NCBI GenBank assembly: GCA_010015655.1
Contig: ML976662.1
Coordinates: 618,818-682,817, forward strand
Origin: Bimuria novae-zelandiae CBS 107.79
Taxonomy: Eukaryota; Ascomycota; Dothideomycetes; Pleosporales; Didymosphaeriaceae
Direction: 5' to 3'
DNA length: 64,000 bases
Shown: in pieces, positions 1-10,497 of the stretch
How the letters are laid out: each line of letters begins with the position of its first letter
Position numbering within the stretch: the first letter of the stretch is position 1
The notes under the pieces: model-generated
What the model was told of the DNA's origin: nothing
What the model saw: the letters and a program-made list of their open reading frames with translations, nothing else
Databases searched by the model: none
Translations under genes and position numbers: made by a program

Positions 1-272
1 AAAAAAAAGCGTCAGTATAGCCCTATATACGTATTTATACAGCTTCAAGTCTTACGGGCGAGTATTCTACGGATGGTGGGCCGTTATCAACGCGTCATAG
101 TCAAATTCACGATTTGTATGGGAGTTTGGCGGGGGCGGGCGCGAATTTCGCGATGGCGCCAAGATTTCTACCGATTATTGCACGCGATAGATTGCTTCTC
201 GCCTTTACCTGTCTCGTCAACCACCCATCTGCGCATGCTTGATCTTAGGAATTGCTCGCCCGCTCTCGGTCC
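1..272. other. No gene recognised at left edge
   Basis: I see no supported coding frame, RNA gene or repeat end here. The open frames that overlap it have no family resemblance and no splice structure. Confidence 0.4.
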
Positions 273-801
273 CTACACCTTTACCCGTTCAATCGCATCT
301 CTATACTCATCCCGCCAACCAACATACTTAATTCCCATCGTAGCGTAATGGAAGGCGCCGTGCAAAACGCTGCTGAAAAACTCTTGGGACTTCGACATTG
401 GGGTTGCACCATCATAGCCTAACGTGCCCATGGCGGCATTTAACGGAGTGGCAAATTCCACAAACCCAAGGAAGTCTTTGTGCCCAACAAAGTGCCTGCC
501 AAATTGCCGATGCAAGCGGTACAAATCCCTGTACGCCGCTAGCGCTGTGTATATCTTCGCCCATGTAGTATAACTCAAATGGCACACTCGACTCGGGGTG
601 CTGCGCTCACTGTACTGCGCGGTCCTCGTACGCATGGAGGAGGTACGAACCCTCCCATCGCATCTCGTCGATCTATCTTCTAGCTTTCATTACGGCGATC
701 AAGCGGTAGAGGATGCCAACTGCTAGGACGTATGCGAAAGTGATGATTCTGATGATGTTGTCTGTGATGGAGAGCGCGCTGTCTTTACACACGGTGCACA
801 T
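273..801 (-). pseudogene. Decayed first copy of a tandem small membrane-protein family
   Basis: Reading the minus strand from the ATG at 801, the peptide starts MCTVCKDSALSITD and runs into a hydrophobic stretch (IIRIITFAYVLAVGILYR). It aligns with the copies at 1272-1935 and 2855-3607. The frame stops at a TAG at 673-675. Beyond the stop the same frame gives IDEMRWEGSYLLHAYE, similar to FDQMTKDIRYLFSSYL of the third copy. Homology then moves to another frame at 635-273, ending ATMGIKYVGWRDEY against LTMGILYMVRYDE in copy three. A stop plus a frameshift, with no GT-AG intron that repairs them, argue for a pseudogene. A wrong consensus base is the main alternative. Function of the family is unknown to me. 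Confidence 0.5.
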
Positions 802-890
802 GCGAAAGAAGACATTGGATGCAGGAGAGAACAGGATAGTGATACGTGGGAAGAACGTGGTTTGTGGAAGCGATCGGACCACACAACAAA

Positions 891-897
891 TTTTATA
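891..897 (-). promoter_or_regulatory. TATA-like box upstream of decayed paralogue
   Basis: The minus strand reads GGGTATAAAAT about 90 bases upstream of the ATG at 801. The spacing suits a core promoter, but this rests on the motif alone. Confidence 0.35.
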
Positions 898-1271
898 CCC
901 CACGTGAGGAAAGCGCGAGTGGAGTGATACTTAACGCCAATACGTGGTTTATGTATCATACGACCTGGGAGCTTGCTTTTCTTTTATCGTCATCAACGAC
1001 CTCATGCGACACACAGCAACCAAGAAACGAAAGGAAAGCCTTCCGTAACTCTTACCTACAAAGTATCTTACGACACAAACTCAAGCAAATCAAACGTTTT
1101 ATCGAAGACCGGTACACTGCACTGTCAGCCCCAAATATGCGGGGGTTTCTCCAACAACCATCACATAAGCGACACCAAAGTTTGGAAGATTCCACCCATC
1201 CCAGCGAGTCGCGTCCCAGCCATCGTGCAGCGGAATATGTATTTGGAGCGCAACCCTCCGAAAGATTGGGT

Positions 1272-1935
1272 TCAGATGGAACGTGGTCTTAATGGGACAG
1301 CTCTGTGGATGTTCGTCGCTGGAGGCGGAGACGGCTCTCTGTAGTCCTGGAGTGGAGATTGGACACTTGTGTCCCTGCTGCGATGATCAGAGCTACTAAT
1401 GTACTTATTTAGCAATAACAAGAAAAAATATTGCATACCGTTCACGATCTAAGATCTCCTCCAAGAATGCAAAATGCCTTGTTGCCCTTTCAAGATTTTC
1501 TTTCGCGTTGTCGCGTTCCATCATAGACGTGGAACCAAACCACGACCAGATTCTCATACCGCCAAGGTCTTTGACGATATTATGCAGTCGCGTTTCTGCA
1601 GTGCGCAGATTCATCGCTCCCTCCATCTTCGCTAGCTGAGTCATATCTTCCTCAAGTTTGCAGTCTTTCAATTTCTGGAACAGCCATTTCTTCTTACTGG
1701 ACATATACTCCACATCGATTGCCATATTTTCAACCTCCGCCCCAGCCCGCCGTATAACGCTAAAACGATAGAGAATACTAATAGTAATTAGGTATGCAAA
1801 GGTAACGATTCCAAGAATACTGCCAGTCATAGATATTCCGCTATCTTGACATGGTGGGAAAGGGGGGGCTTGAGTATGCGGACATTGAGGCGGAAGTCGT
1901 GAGGTGTAAACAGTGAAGATCAGGCTGAGAGACAT
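1272..1935 (-). CDS. Small single-pass membrane protein, tandem paralogue 2 (206 aa)
   Basis: Exons are 1935-1439 and 1395-1272. The 43-bp intron has donor GTATGC, branch GCTAAAT and acceptor TTAG. The start is the first ATG in frame; the frame also extends upstream without an ATG. The protein has a short leader, a Pro/Cys segment (CPHTQAPPFPPCQDSG, about residues 23-38), then one hydrophobic segment (TGSILGIVTFAYLITISILY, about 41-60) and a Lys/Glu-rich helical region that could form a coiled coil. The spliced C-terminus is rich in Ser, Arg and Pro. The motif CxDSGxSxTG followed by the membrane segment is shared with both neighbours, so this is a tandem family. I do not recognise it. The membrane segment resembles the N-terminal segment of many fungal hypothetical proteins, and the function is unknown. 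Confidence 0.6.
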
Positions 1936-2374
1936 TCGCAGTCTTATACGACACACACCGCCAAACAGCAGGGGTAGCAAAGCTGAAAATGGAATCTCAA
2001 CTGAACAAGCCCACGGAAGAAATTGCCTAGGGAGGATGACAACTGCGAAGGAAGACCCAATGAGTATATTTTATCGCCATTAAGCACCTGGTTAACTCGT
2101 GGTGTATTGTGGGTGACGGAAGAGAGTGCGAAGCAGAGTGCGTTCGATCAAGCAAAGGAGTATTTATAGCGAGTGTTAAATTTTGTAACGTCGAAAATGA
2201 GTGTTGAGGCAATCGTTGTTTTGATTGAGAAGCTACTCTATGGAGCTATATAGTGTGGATCACGTGCCAGGCCGCACGTACGCGGGTGGCCCAAACTTCT
2301 ATATTGAACCGTCACAATTTTTTTCTCGCTACTAGAGTTGCTCTTGTGGTTGATACGAATGGTCGCGTTGAGGC

Positions 2375-2615
2375 TGTTAAGAAGTGTTAGCACGCTGGGT
2401 AGGAGCACGCCCTACCTAGGAAGCAGATCGTAGTGTAGTAAGCTAAAGTAAATAAAAGAGATTGTTATTGTTAATGATCACACAAGCAATAGTGCTACTG
2501 TAAGGATAACTATTAAGTAGGAAAGTTCATCATGTGTGTGCTTTCCCTACGTCTAGCCGTAAGGCTTTTACTGTCTTAGTACACCTACGGTACGTTGCTG
2601 CGGTATTGCCCAACA
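2375..2615. repeat. Possible solo LTR
   Basis: A 241-bp stretch begins TGTTAAGAAG (another TGTT lies at 2385) and ends CCCAACA, giving TG...CA ends like a retrotransposon LTR. It lies between two family members where no gene is visible. I find no matching target-site duplication, so this is weak. Confidence 0.25.
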
Positions 2616-2854
2616 GTAGATTATCCCGTTCTGTCTAATGAATAAATGAGCACTCCCAGAGCTAGTTGTTATAATCCCCTTGTTGTTCGAGTGCGTCTTG
2701 TGATGTGGTACTTGAGCGATTGTTTCCAGTATGAGTTATTGCTGGCTCGCGAACTGCATTGTCCGTTGTGCCCGACCGTGACTGTGCCCCATCTTCTTCG
2801 CGATTTCTTCTTCGTTCTTCTTCTTGCCTATCCATACATTAGAGACCCAAAGCC

Positions 2855-3607
2855 TCATTTCGAAAAAAGCACATGTCCGCACATTTCATCGTTCACTTCA
2901 GCTACTCTCGCAGCCCATTTTTCCTTCCGCTGATACGGTTTCTTCACCTCGTCGTACCGCACCATATACAAAATACCCATTGTCAACCTCGTCTTCATCT
3001 TGATCAGCAGAATTGACGTAAAATTGCCCTTTTCTTTCGCCATTAAGGCTACTTCACGGTCAACATGCATTCGGTGACCAAGCTCCAATGTTTTCATTTC
3101 CAGTTCGCGGAAGTTCGCCTCTGTCTTTTCAAAGACTTCAAGAAGTGTCCTTTCTTCATAGGTATACAGGCGACCAGAGGAATTGATCTTTCTCCTCCCA
3201 TCCACGCGAAGGTAGCTAGAGAATAGATACCTTATATCTTTTGTCATTTGGTCGAAGTCGCGCGCCGCATGACTTAACACACTTAGGTGATAGGTGATGC
3301 CGATAGCGAGTACGTAAGCTAAAGGGACGATACCGATAACATTTCCAGTAATTGAGAGTCCCGAATCCCGGCATGGCGGGCAGGGCGGACAAGTGTAAGA
3401 TGATATCGTGGACCGTCGTGGGGGTTGGGAGATCGCTCTAGGCTCCGATATACGTGCACGCGAGGCAGCAGCGTGGTGCGGTGCGATCCGAAGATTTTGG
3501 TATTGAGGAACCAACAATTGAGAGGAATTAGGGAGATTGGGCAGAAGGCAAGCTCTTGCGCTGATTTCAAATACCGACTCAGCCCAGCTCAGCTGCACCC
3601 CATGCAC
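2855..3607 (-). CDS. Small membrane protein, tandem paralogue 3 (start unresolved)
   Basis: The frame is open from 3607 to the stop at 2855 but has no ATG before the conserved core, so the first exon is probably upstream (perhaps near 3791) and unresolved. The core reads CPPCPPCRDSGLSITG followed by a hydrophobic segment (NVIGIVPLAYVLAIGITY). After it come a charged, probably helical region (ARDFDQMTKDIRYLF, then KTEANFRELEMKTLELGHRM) and a basic tail. It matches paralogue 2 through the CxDSG motif and membrane segment, and paralogue 1 in its C-terminal part as well. The Cys/Pro motif just before the membrane segment is the most conserved feature. Function is unknown. Confidence is good that this is a real coding region and low for its 5' end. 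Confidence 0.55.
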   Translation of the reverse strand: MHGVQLSWAESVFEISARACLLPNLPNSSQLLVPQYQNLRIAPHHAAASRARISEPRAISQPPRRSTISSYTCPPCPPCRDSGLSITGNVIGIVPLAYVLAIGITYHLSVLSHAARDFDQMTKDIRYLFSSYLRVDGRRKINSSGRLYTYEERTLLEVFEKTEANFRELEMKTLELGHRMHVDREVALMAKEKGNFTSILLIKMKTRLTMGILYMVRYDEVKKPYQRKEKWAARVAEVNDEMCGHVLFSK

Positions 3608-4657
3608 ACTCCCGGTCTCGTCGAATCACATTCACGTCCCTTCCACCGGAAACCTTAAAAAAGATCAGCCCGACAGCACTCAGTTCCGTCCAGCCACACA
3701 ACACCGCTACGCCTGTAAGATATCGCCAATGTGCGTTATCAACCCCAGGAGCTCTTTCCCCTGAACACAGCCGAGTCTCTAGACTCTGCATTGTAAACGA
3801 CTGCCAGCTCTTCTAGAAACATTCTACCTACCTTTCCAATCATCCTGCGTCCCATTGTTCTCGCTCAAGCTACGACCTCCACGTCGAAAGCCTTGTCGAT
3901 TTCCTGTCTCTAACGGCGCTGATGGCTGCGCTCCTCAGCACCAATGCCCTGAACGATTAATCACCAGATGACCATTTCACAGAATCAAAACCCCCTCGCA
4001 CGCGTGGGGGTGTTAAGCAGCTTCCCTCACCAGGCTTTTTGGACATGCATCTTGTACGACGAATGCCTGAGGATGGAGTGTATTCTCTCAGAACGAGGTT
4101 TCTGTAAGCCTGGAGAACCCATCCGGACACGCCCTAGGAATTCGTTAGGAACTTGGTTTCCTTTTGCTGCACGCTTGGAGAAGCTGCCCGGGACGAAGCG
4201 ATCAACGAGGTCTTGGTAATAAAGCCTTCTATAACGCAAGCAGGTCAACTTTCCACGACCGGACTAAGATGTAGACTTTAGGGCACTCATCCGCAGGCAC
4301 CCGCGCAAAACTCACCATGGAAGAAAACGCGATAGATTCTATGTTGCAGTAGAAAAGATTGTGGAATTCTTCTGCTGGGGGGTGTACTATCTAGAAGCTA
4401 CCGAGTATGTATATGTACGAGCGTAAACATCGCTAGTCCCAGATAGGTGTAGCCCTCTCAGAAAGGTGAGTGGCAACTAAGCAAGGGTAGGAGTAACCAT
4501 CTCATCGAGTAAGAGCCATTAAACCGTCACATTCTATCCATCCATGATGTACCAAACTAACTCCACAACACAGACAATAACAATGGTATACGTGCATCCC
4601 CAACCTAAACGCCATCAACACCCTATATAAACCACCACCCCACACCCCTCCCTCACC
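3608..4657. other. Intergenic, no gene seen
   Basis: This holds the upstream region of the third paralogue and the 3' flank of the beta-glucosidase gene. Short frames on both strands near 3968-4248 overlap each other and show no splice structure or family match. Confidence 0.4.
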
Positions 4658-7600
4658 CTACCACGTCCCCCTCAACACCAAATTCCTACTCGAAAACCCC
4701 ACACTAATCTCAAACTCCCCCTTTATGGGCATCACCCAATTACCCCTCCCTGCATCCCAATAACTCAAATCCTTCCTGCTAACCTCAAACCTCACCGTCT
4801 TCCTATTCCCCCCACCCCCATGAGGGCTCCCCTTAACCCCCTTCACCTTACCCTCTTGCTGCGCCTCCACGTAAACCTTTTCAAACCCGCGCAGCATGCG
4901 CACGGGGAAGTCGACGGGCTCGCCTGTCTCAGGGTCTTTATAGTTCTGAGGGAAGGAGATGTAGAGCTGTACGACGGCGGAGCCTGGGACGAGCCCGATG
5001 TTTGTGAGGGAGGCGCTGACGGTGAGGAGGGGGGTGTAGAGGTCCGGGTTGCCGCCGGGGCCGCCGCCTGCGTCGGAGAGCGGGGACTGGAGCTGGGAAG
5101 CTTGAATTGGGGATTTTTGGAGAGAGGGGAGGGACGGGAGGTACGGGTAGATGTATTTTTCAACTTTGTGGAAACCTGCGGGGAAGAGGGCGTCTTTGGG
5201 GTCGGGGACTTCGGTAGAATATGTTGGTGGGGAGATGGTGTTGGAAGGGCGGGGTGAGGGGAGCGGTGTTTTGGGGCCGTGGCTGGTGATGAGGAGGGAG
5301 GAGAGGTGGAATGTGGTATAGGAGAGGCCAAAGCCGAATTCGTAGCGTGGGGCGATGTCTTGCTTGTCGAAGTGGCGGTAGTCGATGTAGAGGCCTTCGG
5401 AGAAGTTCTGTTGCGGGGAGAGACCCTCGACGGGAGAGGGGAGGTATTTGATTTTGCTGCCTGGGCCATAGTCATCCTCTTGCTTGGCGATGGTGTAGGG
5501 CAGGCGGCCTGAGGGCTCAACATCGCCAAAGAGGACGTCGACGAGCGCGTTGCCGGATTCTTGACCTGGTAGGTTGGCGAGAAGGACGGCTTTCACGTTG
5601 GGGAGGTCGATGAAGCTTTCGAGTATGACTGGACCGACAGCGTGGATGACAACTACCACGTCGCCCTTCCCCTTGCCGCAATCTTTTGCAACGTCCTGGA
5701 TGAGTTTGTCACCGTTCTTCTGTAGGTTCAGATCGTTTCGATCGCCGCGGACATCTATCAGGTGTTAGTATGTACATCTCATGTCTCCAGGCAATGCAGA
5801 AACTGACCAGACCACTTCAAGTACCCTTCTCCGGCATGGGCATTAGCAAACACGATGCAAAGATCCTGGTCCTCCACGATCTGTTTCTCTTTGGGCAAAT
5901 TGTCCTCAGGCCAGTCCGTCAGGTACACGCTTTCATTACCGAACGCCTTGCGCAGCGCAGAAAGTGGGTCGACGAGGTATGGGTATTGGACCGCGCCGCT
6001 GCCCCATCCAGAGGCCAGCGTCCCATCGTTGCAACTCTGGTCTGGGCAGTTGTTGATTCCATCGCGGCTGAGACGGGCATCTTCACCAAAGATACCGACA
6101 CGGAACTTCGAGTTCTTAGTCGCTTTTTCATGCTCCTTCCACCCATTGCGGTCAAGTGGAAGTAGGTGGCCCTCATTCTTGAGCAGTACCGTGCCTTCTG
6201 CGGCGATCTTACGGACTAGGTTACCATGGAAGTCCTCACCTTCACCTTGCGCGTTGATGAACTTGTTCACAACACCCTTCGTGTCATCGGACAGACTTCC
6301 CTCGTAAATTTTACCAATCTCGTCGTTTGTCCAAGACGAGAAGTTGGGTCCGCCATCACCGTCAGGAGGAGGTAGCGGCCAACTGTCTTGGCCAAGTTGG
6401 TACCATGCTGCTACGATGCGCGTAACCATGTCGTCCACGCGATCAATAGGTATACTTCCATTCAGAACAGCCTTGGTGAGCTCTGGGCCCCAAAGGCTCT
6501 CACCTTTGGCCCATTGCAGACCATCGCCAGGCATGGACATGTCTAGCCCTGCCAATGCAGCTGCTACGCCAGAGCGCTGAGCGAGCCAATCGCTCTGAAT
6601 GAAGCCTTGGAAGCCGAGCTCGTCTTTGAGAATGCCGTTCATGAGCTTGCTGTTTTGGCATGCGTAGCTGTTGTTGACCTATTCTGCGTTAAATTCCTGC
6701 ACCCATTGGGTTCGAAATGCTGCTCACCTGGTTATACGAGCACATGACGGAGCCTACACCAGCCCTCACAGACTCTGCAAATGGCCACGCATAGATCTCA
6801 TGCAGAGTGCGGTCATCAATGTTGCTCGAAATGGCATTTGGAAGACCCCATTCCCAGGCCTGGCGGAAGTGTTCTTGCTCATTGAGCATGAAATGCTTCG
6901 CTGTTGCTATCACGCCGGCGTCTTGGATGCCCTTGATAGTCCGCGCAGCTGCAATACCTTGCAGAACCGGGTCCGTTCCAAACCCTTCCCAATTACGACC
7001 TCCAGCCGGCATGCGCCCAAGAGGACCCATGCTAGGCCCGAGCAGTACGTTCACACCCTTTATACGCGCCTCTTGCCCATGTGCCTTTCCTCGCTGGTAC
7101 ATCAGCTCCTTGTTCCACGTTGCACCCACCGTGATCCCTGCCGGAAATGCCGTGATGTTGTCCGCGAACCGTATCCCAAGCGGGCCGTCTTGCAGACACA
7201 GCGAGGGGAACTTCAGACGCCGTACCGGGCCCGTGTTGCCCACGCACATGCCCATGCTCCACCCCACGCCAGTCGTGACGTTGACCTTCTCCACCAGTGT
7301 CATCTGCCTGACCATCGCAGCTGCCTTCTTGTAGCTCTCCTCCCACGCGGGGTCCGCACCACCCTTCGGCGTGGGATACCACGGGGGGCTCATCCCATCC
7401 TTGACCATCGTATTCCGATACGCCCACAAGCCACCCGCGGTGAACAGCAGTATAACCGATGTGACGAAGATCAACAGCCAGCAACACCACTGCCGTATCC
7501 CGCATGTTCTCGACGACGCACGCTTCGGTGCTCCGAGCCCGCCAAACTTCTCGGCATCCTTCTTGAACGAGGGCTTGCGCGTGCGAAGGTCGCCCGTGCT

Positions 7601-7774
7601 CTTCTTGCGCTTCAGAGTGCCGGCATCGTAGTTCAAAGGATCGTATTCTTCGAGGTCCTCGAAGGACGAGGCGTCGGAGGCGAACGATGGACGCGTGGGG
7701 CTTTCGTCCTCGACGGGCGCATCGAGCTTAGAATACTTACCCCGGCGGAGCTCGTGAGACTCTTTTGGCGCCAT
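4658..7774 (-). CDS. GH3 beta-glucosidase with N-terminal membrane anchor (1004 aa)
   Basis: Exons are 7774-6728, 6678-5808 and 5754-4658. Introns are 49 and 53 bp. The second has donor GTCAGT and a good CTAAC branch. The start is the ATG giving MAPKESHEL. Residues 1-95 are charged and low-complexity, with one membrane segment at about 99-118 ([20 protein letters not shown]), so this is a type II membrane or cell-surface enzyme rather than a simple secreted one. The glycoside hydrolase 3 domain follows. FIQSDW holds the expected nucleophile Asp at about residue 379, and KHFMLNEQE and MCSYNQV are typical family blocks. The C-terminal fibronectin III-like domain contains [12 protein letters not shown]. 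The family removes terminal glucose from cellobiose and other beta-glucosides. Architecture and length suit the Aspergillus bglE group. The frame is intact. Confidence 0.92.
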
Positions 7775-8301
7775 ACTCACGATCAGTATGAGAGAAGGAT
7801 CCTAGAGAGCGACGGCAGCTCGCGCGCAGAGGCGATAAAGTGCTGAAACGGCGGCAGCGCGAGCCCTAAATAGCGCGCTCGCGGCGAGGCATGGAGCTGT
7901 TTGATGGCACGAGTGGGGCTACAAACGAAAGGCAACCGCCTGAACCTTGCAAAATAAGTGAATGTACAGGAACACGCAGCGCGCGGAAGTTGTCGCACAG
8001 TATAGTCGTGGCCTGCTCCCATCGAGTCTCGCATCTGGGCTAAAGATGGATGGACCCCTGACCCTGGTCTCGGGTTGCCTAAACCGCGGAGCAATCCTCC
8101 ACCTCCGCCTCCGTCATCCACCTCCACTACACAATGAGACTTTCGCAGTAACATATCACGGAAATGCCCTCGCCAGACGTAATGACATTGAAGTATGCAT
8201 TCAATTCGTGACACGACATGACCTAAACTCCATCAACGGCTGATATTTACAAACGGATCACCAAGCTCAGCGTTTCGCTTTTTTCAAATCATGACCACGC
8301 G
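7775..8301. other. Upstream region of beta-glucosidase gene
   Basis: This separates the beta-glucosidase start from the methylcitrate synthase stop, both on the minus strand. The minus strand has a TATTTA element near 7868-7874. I see no other gene. Confidence 0.4.
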
Positions 8302-9932
8302 CTATGCGCCAATCTGCTTCAGGATTCCCTCGAGGTTGATGCTCTTGGGGCGCTCGATGGGCAGGCCCAATGCCCTGTCCCAGATGAGTTGTGCGAGGGG
8401 ACCGAGACCACGGCTGACACCGAAAGTGGCAGTGTAGTACAGCGTCTCGTGGAAGCCGTAGTGGTGGAAGAGCACACCGGACGAGGAATCGACGTTCGGG
8501 TAGGGGTTCTTGGTCTGCATACTCTGTAAGTCTCTCATCACCATGTGGATGTGATGGACGTACCTTGCCGTGTTCAGTGAGAACGCCGGGCGCGACCTCC
8601 GAGTTCTTCTTGACCAGTTGGTATACCGGGTTCTTTGCAATGTCGGGACGCGCGTTGGCAAAGTCCATCAAAGCCTCAAATCGTGGGTCGGGCTTTCTCA
8701 ACACTGCGTGCCCGTACCCAGGAATCACACGGCCAGACTTGAGAACACTCCACAGGAAGTCCGTAACATCACTTTCGGTGAAGCTAGTACCGACCGTCTT
8801 CTGCATGTCCAGGATGAAGCGGAGTACCTCTTGCGCTGCTAGACCGTGAAGTGGTCCAGCAAGACCTTGAAGACCAGCGCTATATGAAAGGAACGGATCG
8901 CTGAGCGCGCTACCGACCAAATGCGTGGTGTGGGCAGAAACGTTACCTCCCTCATGGTCGCCGTGCAGAGCGAGATATAGACGGAGGAGGTCCTGGAAGC
9001 CTTCATTCTCCTTGCCAGCCTTGCCCAGCATAGCTGCAAAGTTGTACGCCCAATCCTGTTCAAGATCGACCTCGGCAGGTAGCGCGCCTCCGCCACGGTA
9101 CGCGTTCTGGTAGATCTTCGCGGCGATGGTTGGCAGTTTCGCAAGCAAGCTGATGCAGTCGTCGAAAGTCGGCTCCCAGTAGTCTGCCTTGTTGATGCCC
9201 TCCGCGTATGCTTTCGCAAACTTGGACTCGTAGTTCAGTGCCGAAACCGCGCAAGCGAACTGCGTCATTGGGTGGAGGTCATTGGGAAAGTCATCGAGCA
9301 TCTTCTCCACGAACTTGGGAATGCCGGCCTTCTCAGCTAGTTCTCGTGAGAGCGCACGAGTTTGGGAGACGGACGGGACCTCGCCGGTCAGCAACAGCCA
9401 GAACATGGCTTCCGGGAGCATTTCGGTCCCGGACGTGCCCTTCGGAAGCTCCTTCTGACAGTCCTTGATGGTCTTGCCATGAAATCGGATACCCTCGTTT
9501 GCATCGAGCACTGAGCCTTCCCAGACCATAGCCTTGAGTCCTCTTCGATATTGTCAGATTTGAAACATAGCCTGGATGATTGTGCGGACCTCATTCCACC
9601 CAAAGTGTTCTCCACCTTGACAATTCCGAGCTCCTTGTCGGCATTTGCCTTGACCTTCTTGAGTAGTTCCCGCTTAGCAGGCAGAACCTTCTTGAAGGTC
9701 TCCTTGAGGTCCGGCTCAGAGGATGATGAGTAGCTACATGATTGCACTGTTGGTGCGATCAATCAGGCGGTGTGAAGCATGTTCTCGCGGTCAATTACAT
9801 ACCAGAAGCAAAAGGACGGGCCACGGAGGGCTATTTCAGCTTCAATCAACGTGCGATCACTCAATTGGCTTTTCTGAAGCTCACCTTGATAGCTCGCAGA
9901 GCTCTTGAAACTGTGCGTGCGCTCAACGCCAT
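8302..9932 (-). CDS. mcsA: Mitochondrial 2-methylcitrate synthase (474 aa)
   Basis: Five exons: 9932-9885, 9830-9803, 9746-9590, 9542-8564, 8514-8302. All introns are about 47-56 bp and all phases agree. The first exon encodes [16 protein letters not shown], a clear mitochondrial targeting peptide, and the mature part begins near SSSSEPDLK. Citrate synthase family blocks are complete: GPLHGLA and [13 protein letters not shown] hold the catalytic histidines, and NVDSSSGVL holds the catalytic aspartate. The blocks [33 protein letters not shown] and [10 protein letters not shown] match what I remember of fungal 2-methylcitrate synthases rather than the housekeeping citrate synthase (which has NVDAHSGVLLQHYG). 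The enzyme joins propionyl-CoA to oxaloacetate and usually also accepts acetyl-CoA. It is divergent from a methylisocitrate lyase, which supports the call. The small second exon is inferred from frame. Confidence 0.9.
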
Positions 9933-10497
9933 AGCTGTAGCTCAATGCGGGGTAGACGGTGAGGATGTTTGTGGTGGAAAAGACAAACCTCTTGCTCTGG
10001 ATCCAAACAAGCAGCAAAAACCGGACAACTTAGTGCAGGAGGAAGAAGAAGATATAAAGAAATTCTGAGAGGATTCGCGGCAACGCTCGGCGCGCAGCTT
10101 TCACGCGGCATTGCTGGTCCCGCTGATGCGGCGGACATGGTGAGCTGCCCCTCGGTAATGCCGTGTTGGGTTAAAGCCAAATGGCTATCCTCGGCCCGTC
10201 CGGAGGCGTGGAGGAGAAAGTTATCCCAGACAAAACACACTGGGGCGCTCCGCGTATAGTCAACAACATAGCGGTCTACCTAATATCATCTGCTCCGCGC
10301 GCGGAAAGCCATTCCAGAATACTCGCGTTGGGTGTGTCTTGACCCAGTGGCAATCACTCTTTATCGCTCTTGCAACCGAAACTCGCACACGGTAGCTCTC
10401 TGCAAGTGCGCCAGCGTACCCAATCTTGCCGCTGACCATACCCGTGGTGAATAAAGAGCCACATTCTCCGTGATACTGACGCGACAGTCTCCTCGCC
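9933..10497. promoter_or_regulatory. Shared divergent promoter of the methylcitrate pair
   Basis: This 565-bp gap separates the two start codons. On the minus strand TTTATATC followed by a pyrimidine tract at about 10045-10065 looks like core promoter for the synthase. CTGGGG at 10240-10245 and CCGGAG at 10200-10205 fit the SYGGRG consensus of the carbon repressor CreA. Short motifs like these are common by chance. Confidence 0.45.

Noticed and set aside
6671..7846. 391-codon plus-strand frame over the beta-glucosidase gene
   Set aside because: It is antisense to a well-conserved GH3 exon, has no family resemblance and owes its length to codon bias of the real gene.
8302..9932. Housekeeping mitochondrial citrate synthase
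   Set aside because: The C-terminal blocks ([27 protein letters not shown]) and the adjacent lyase fit 2-methylcitrate synthase better.
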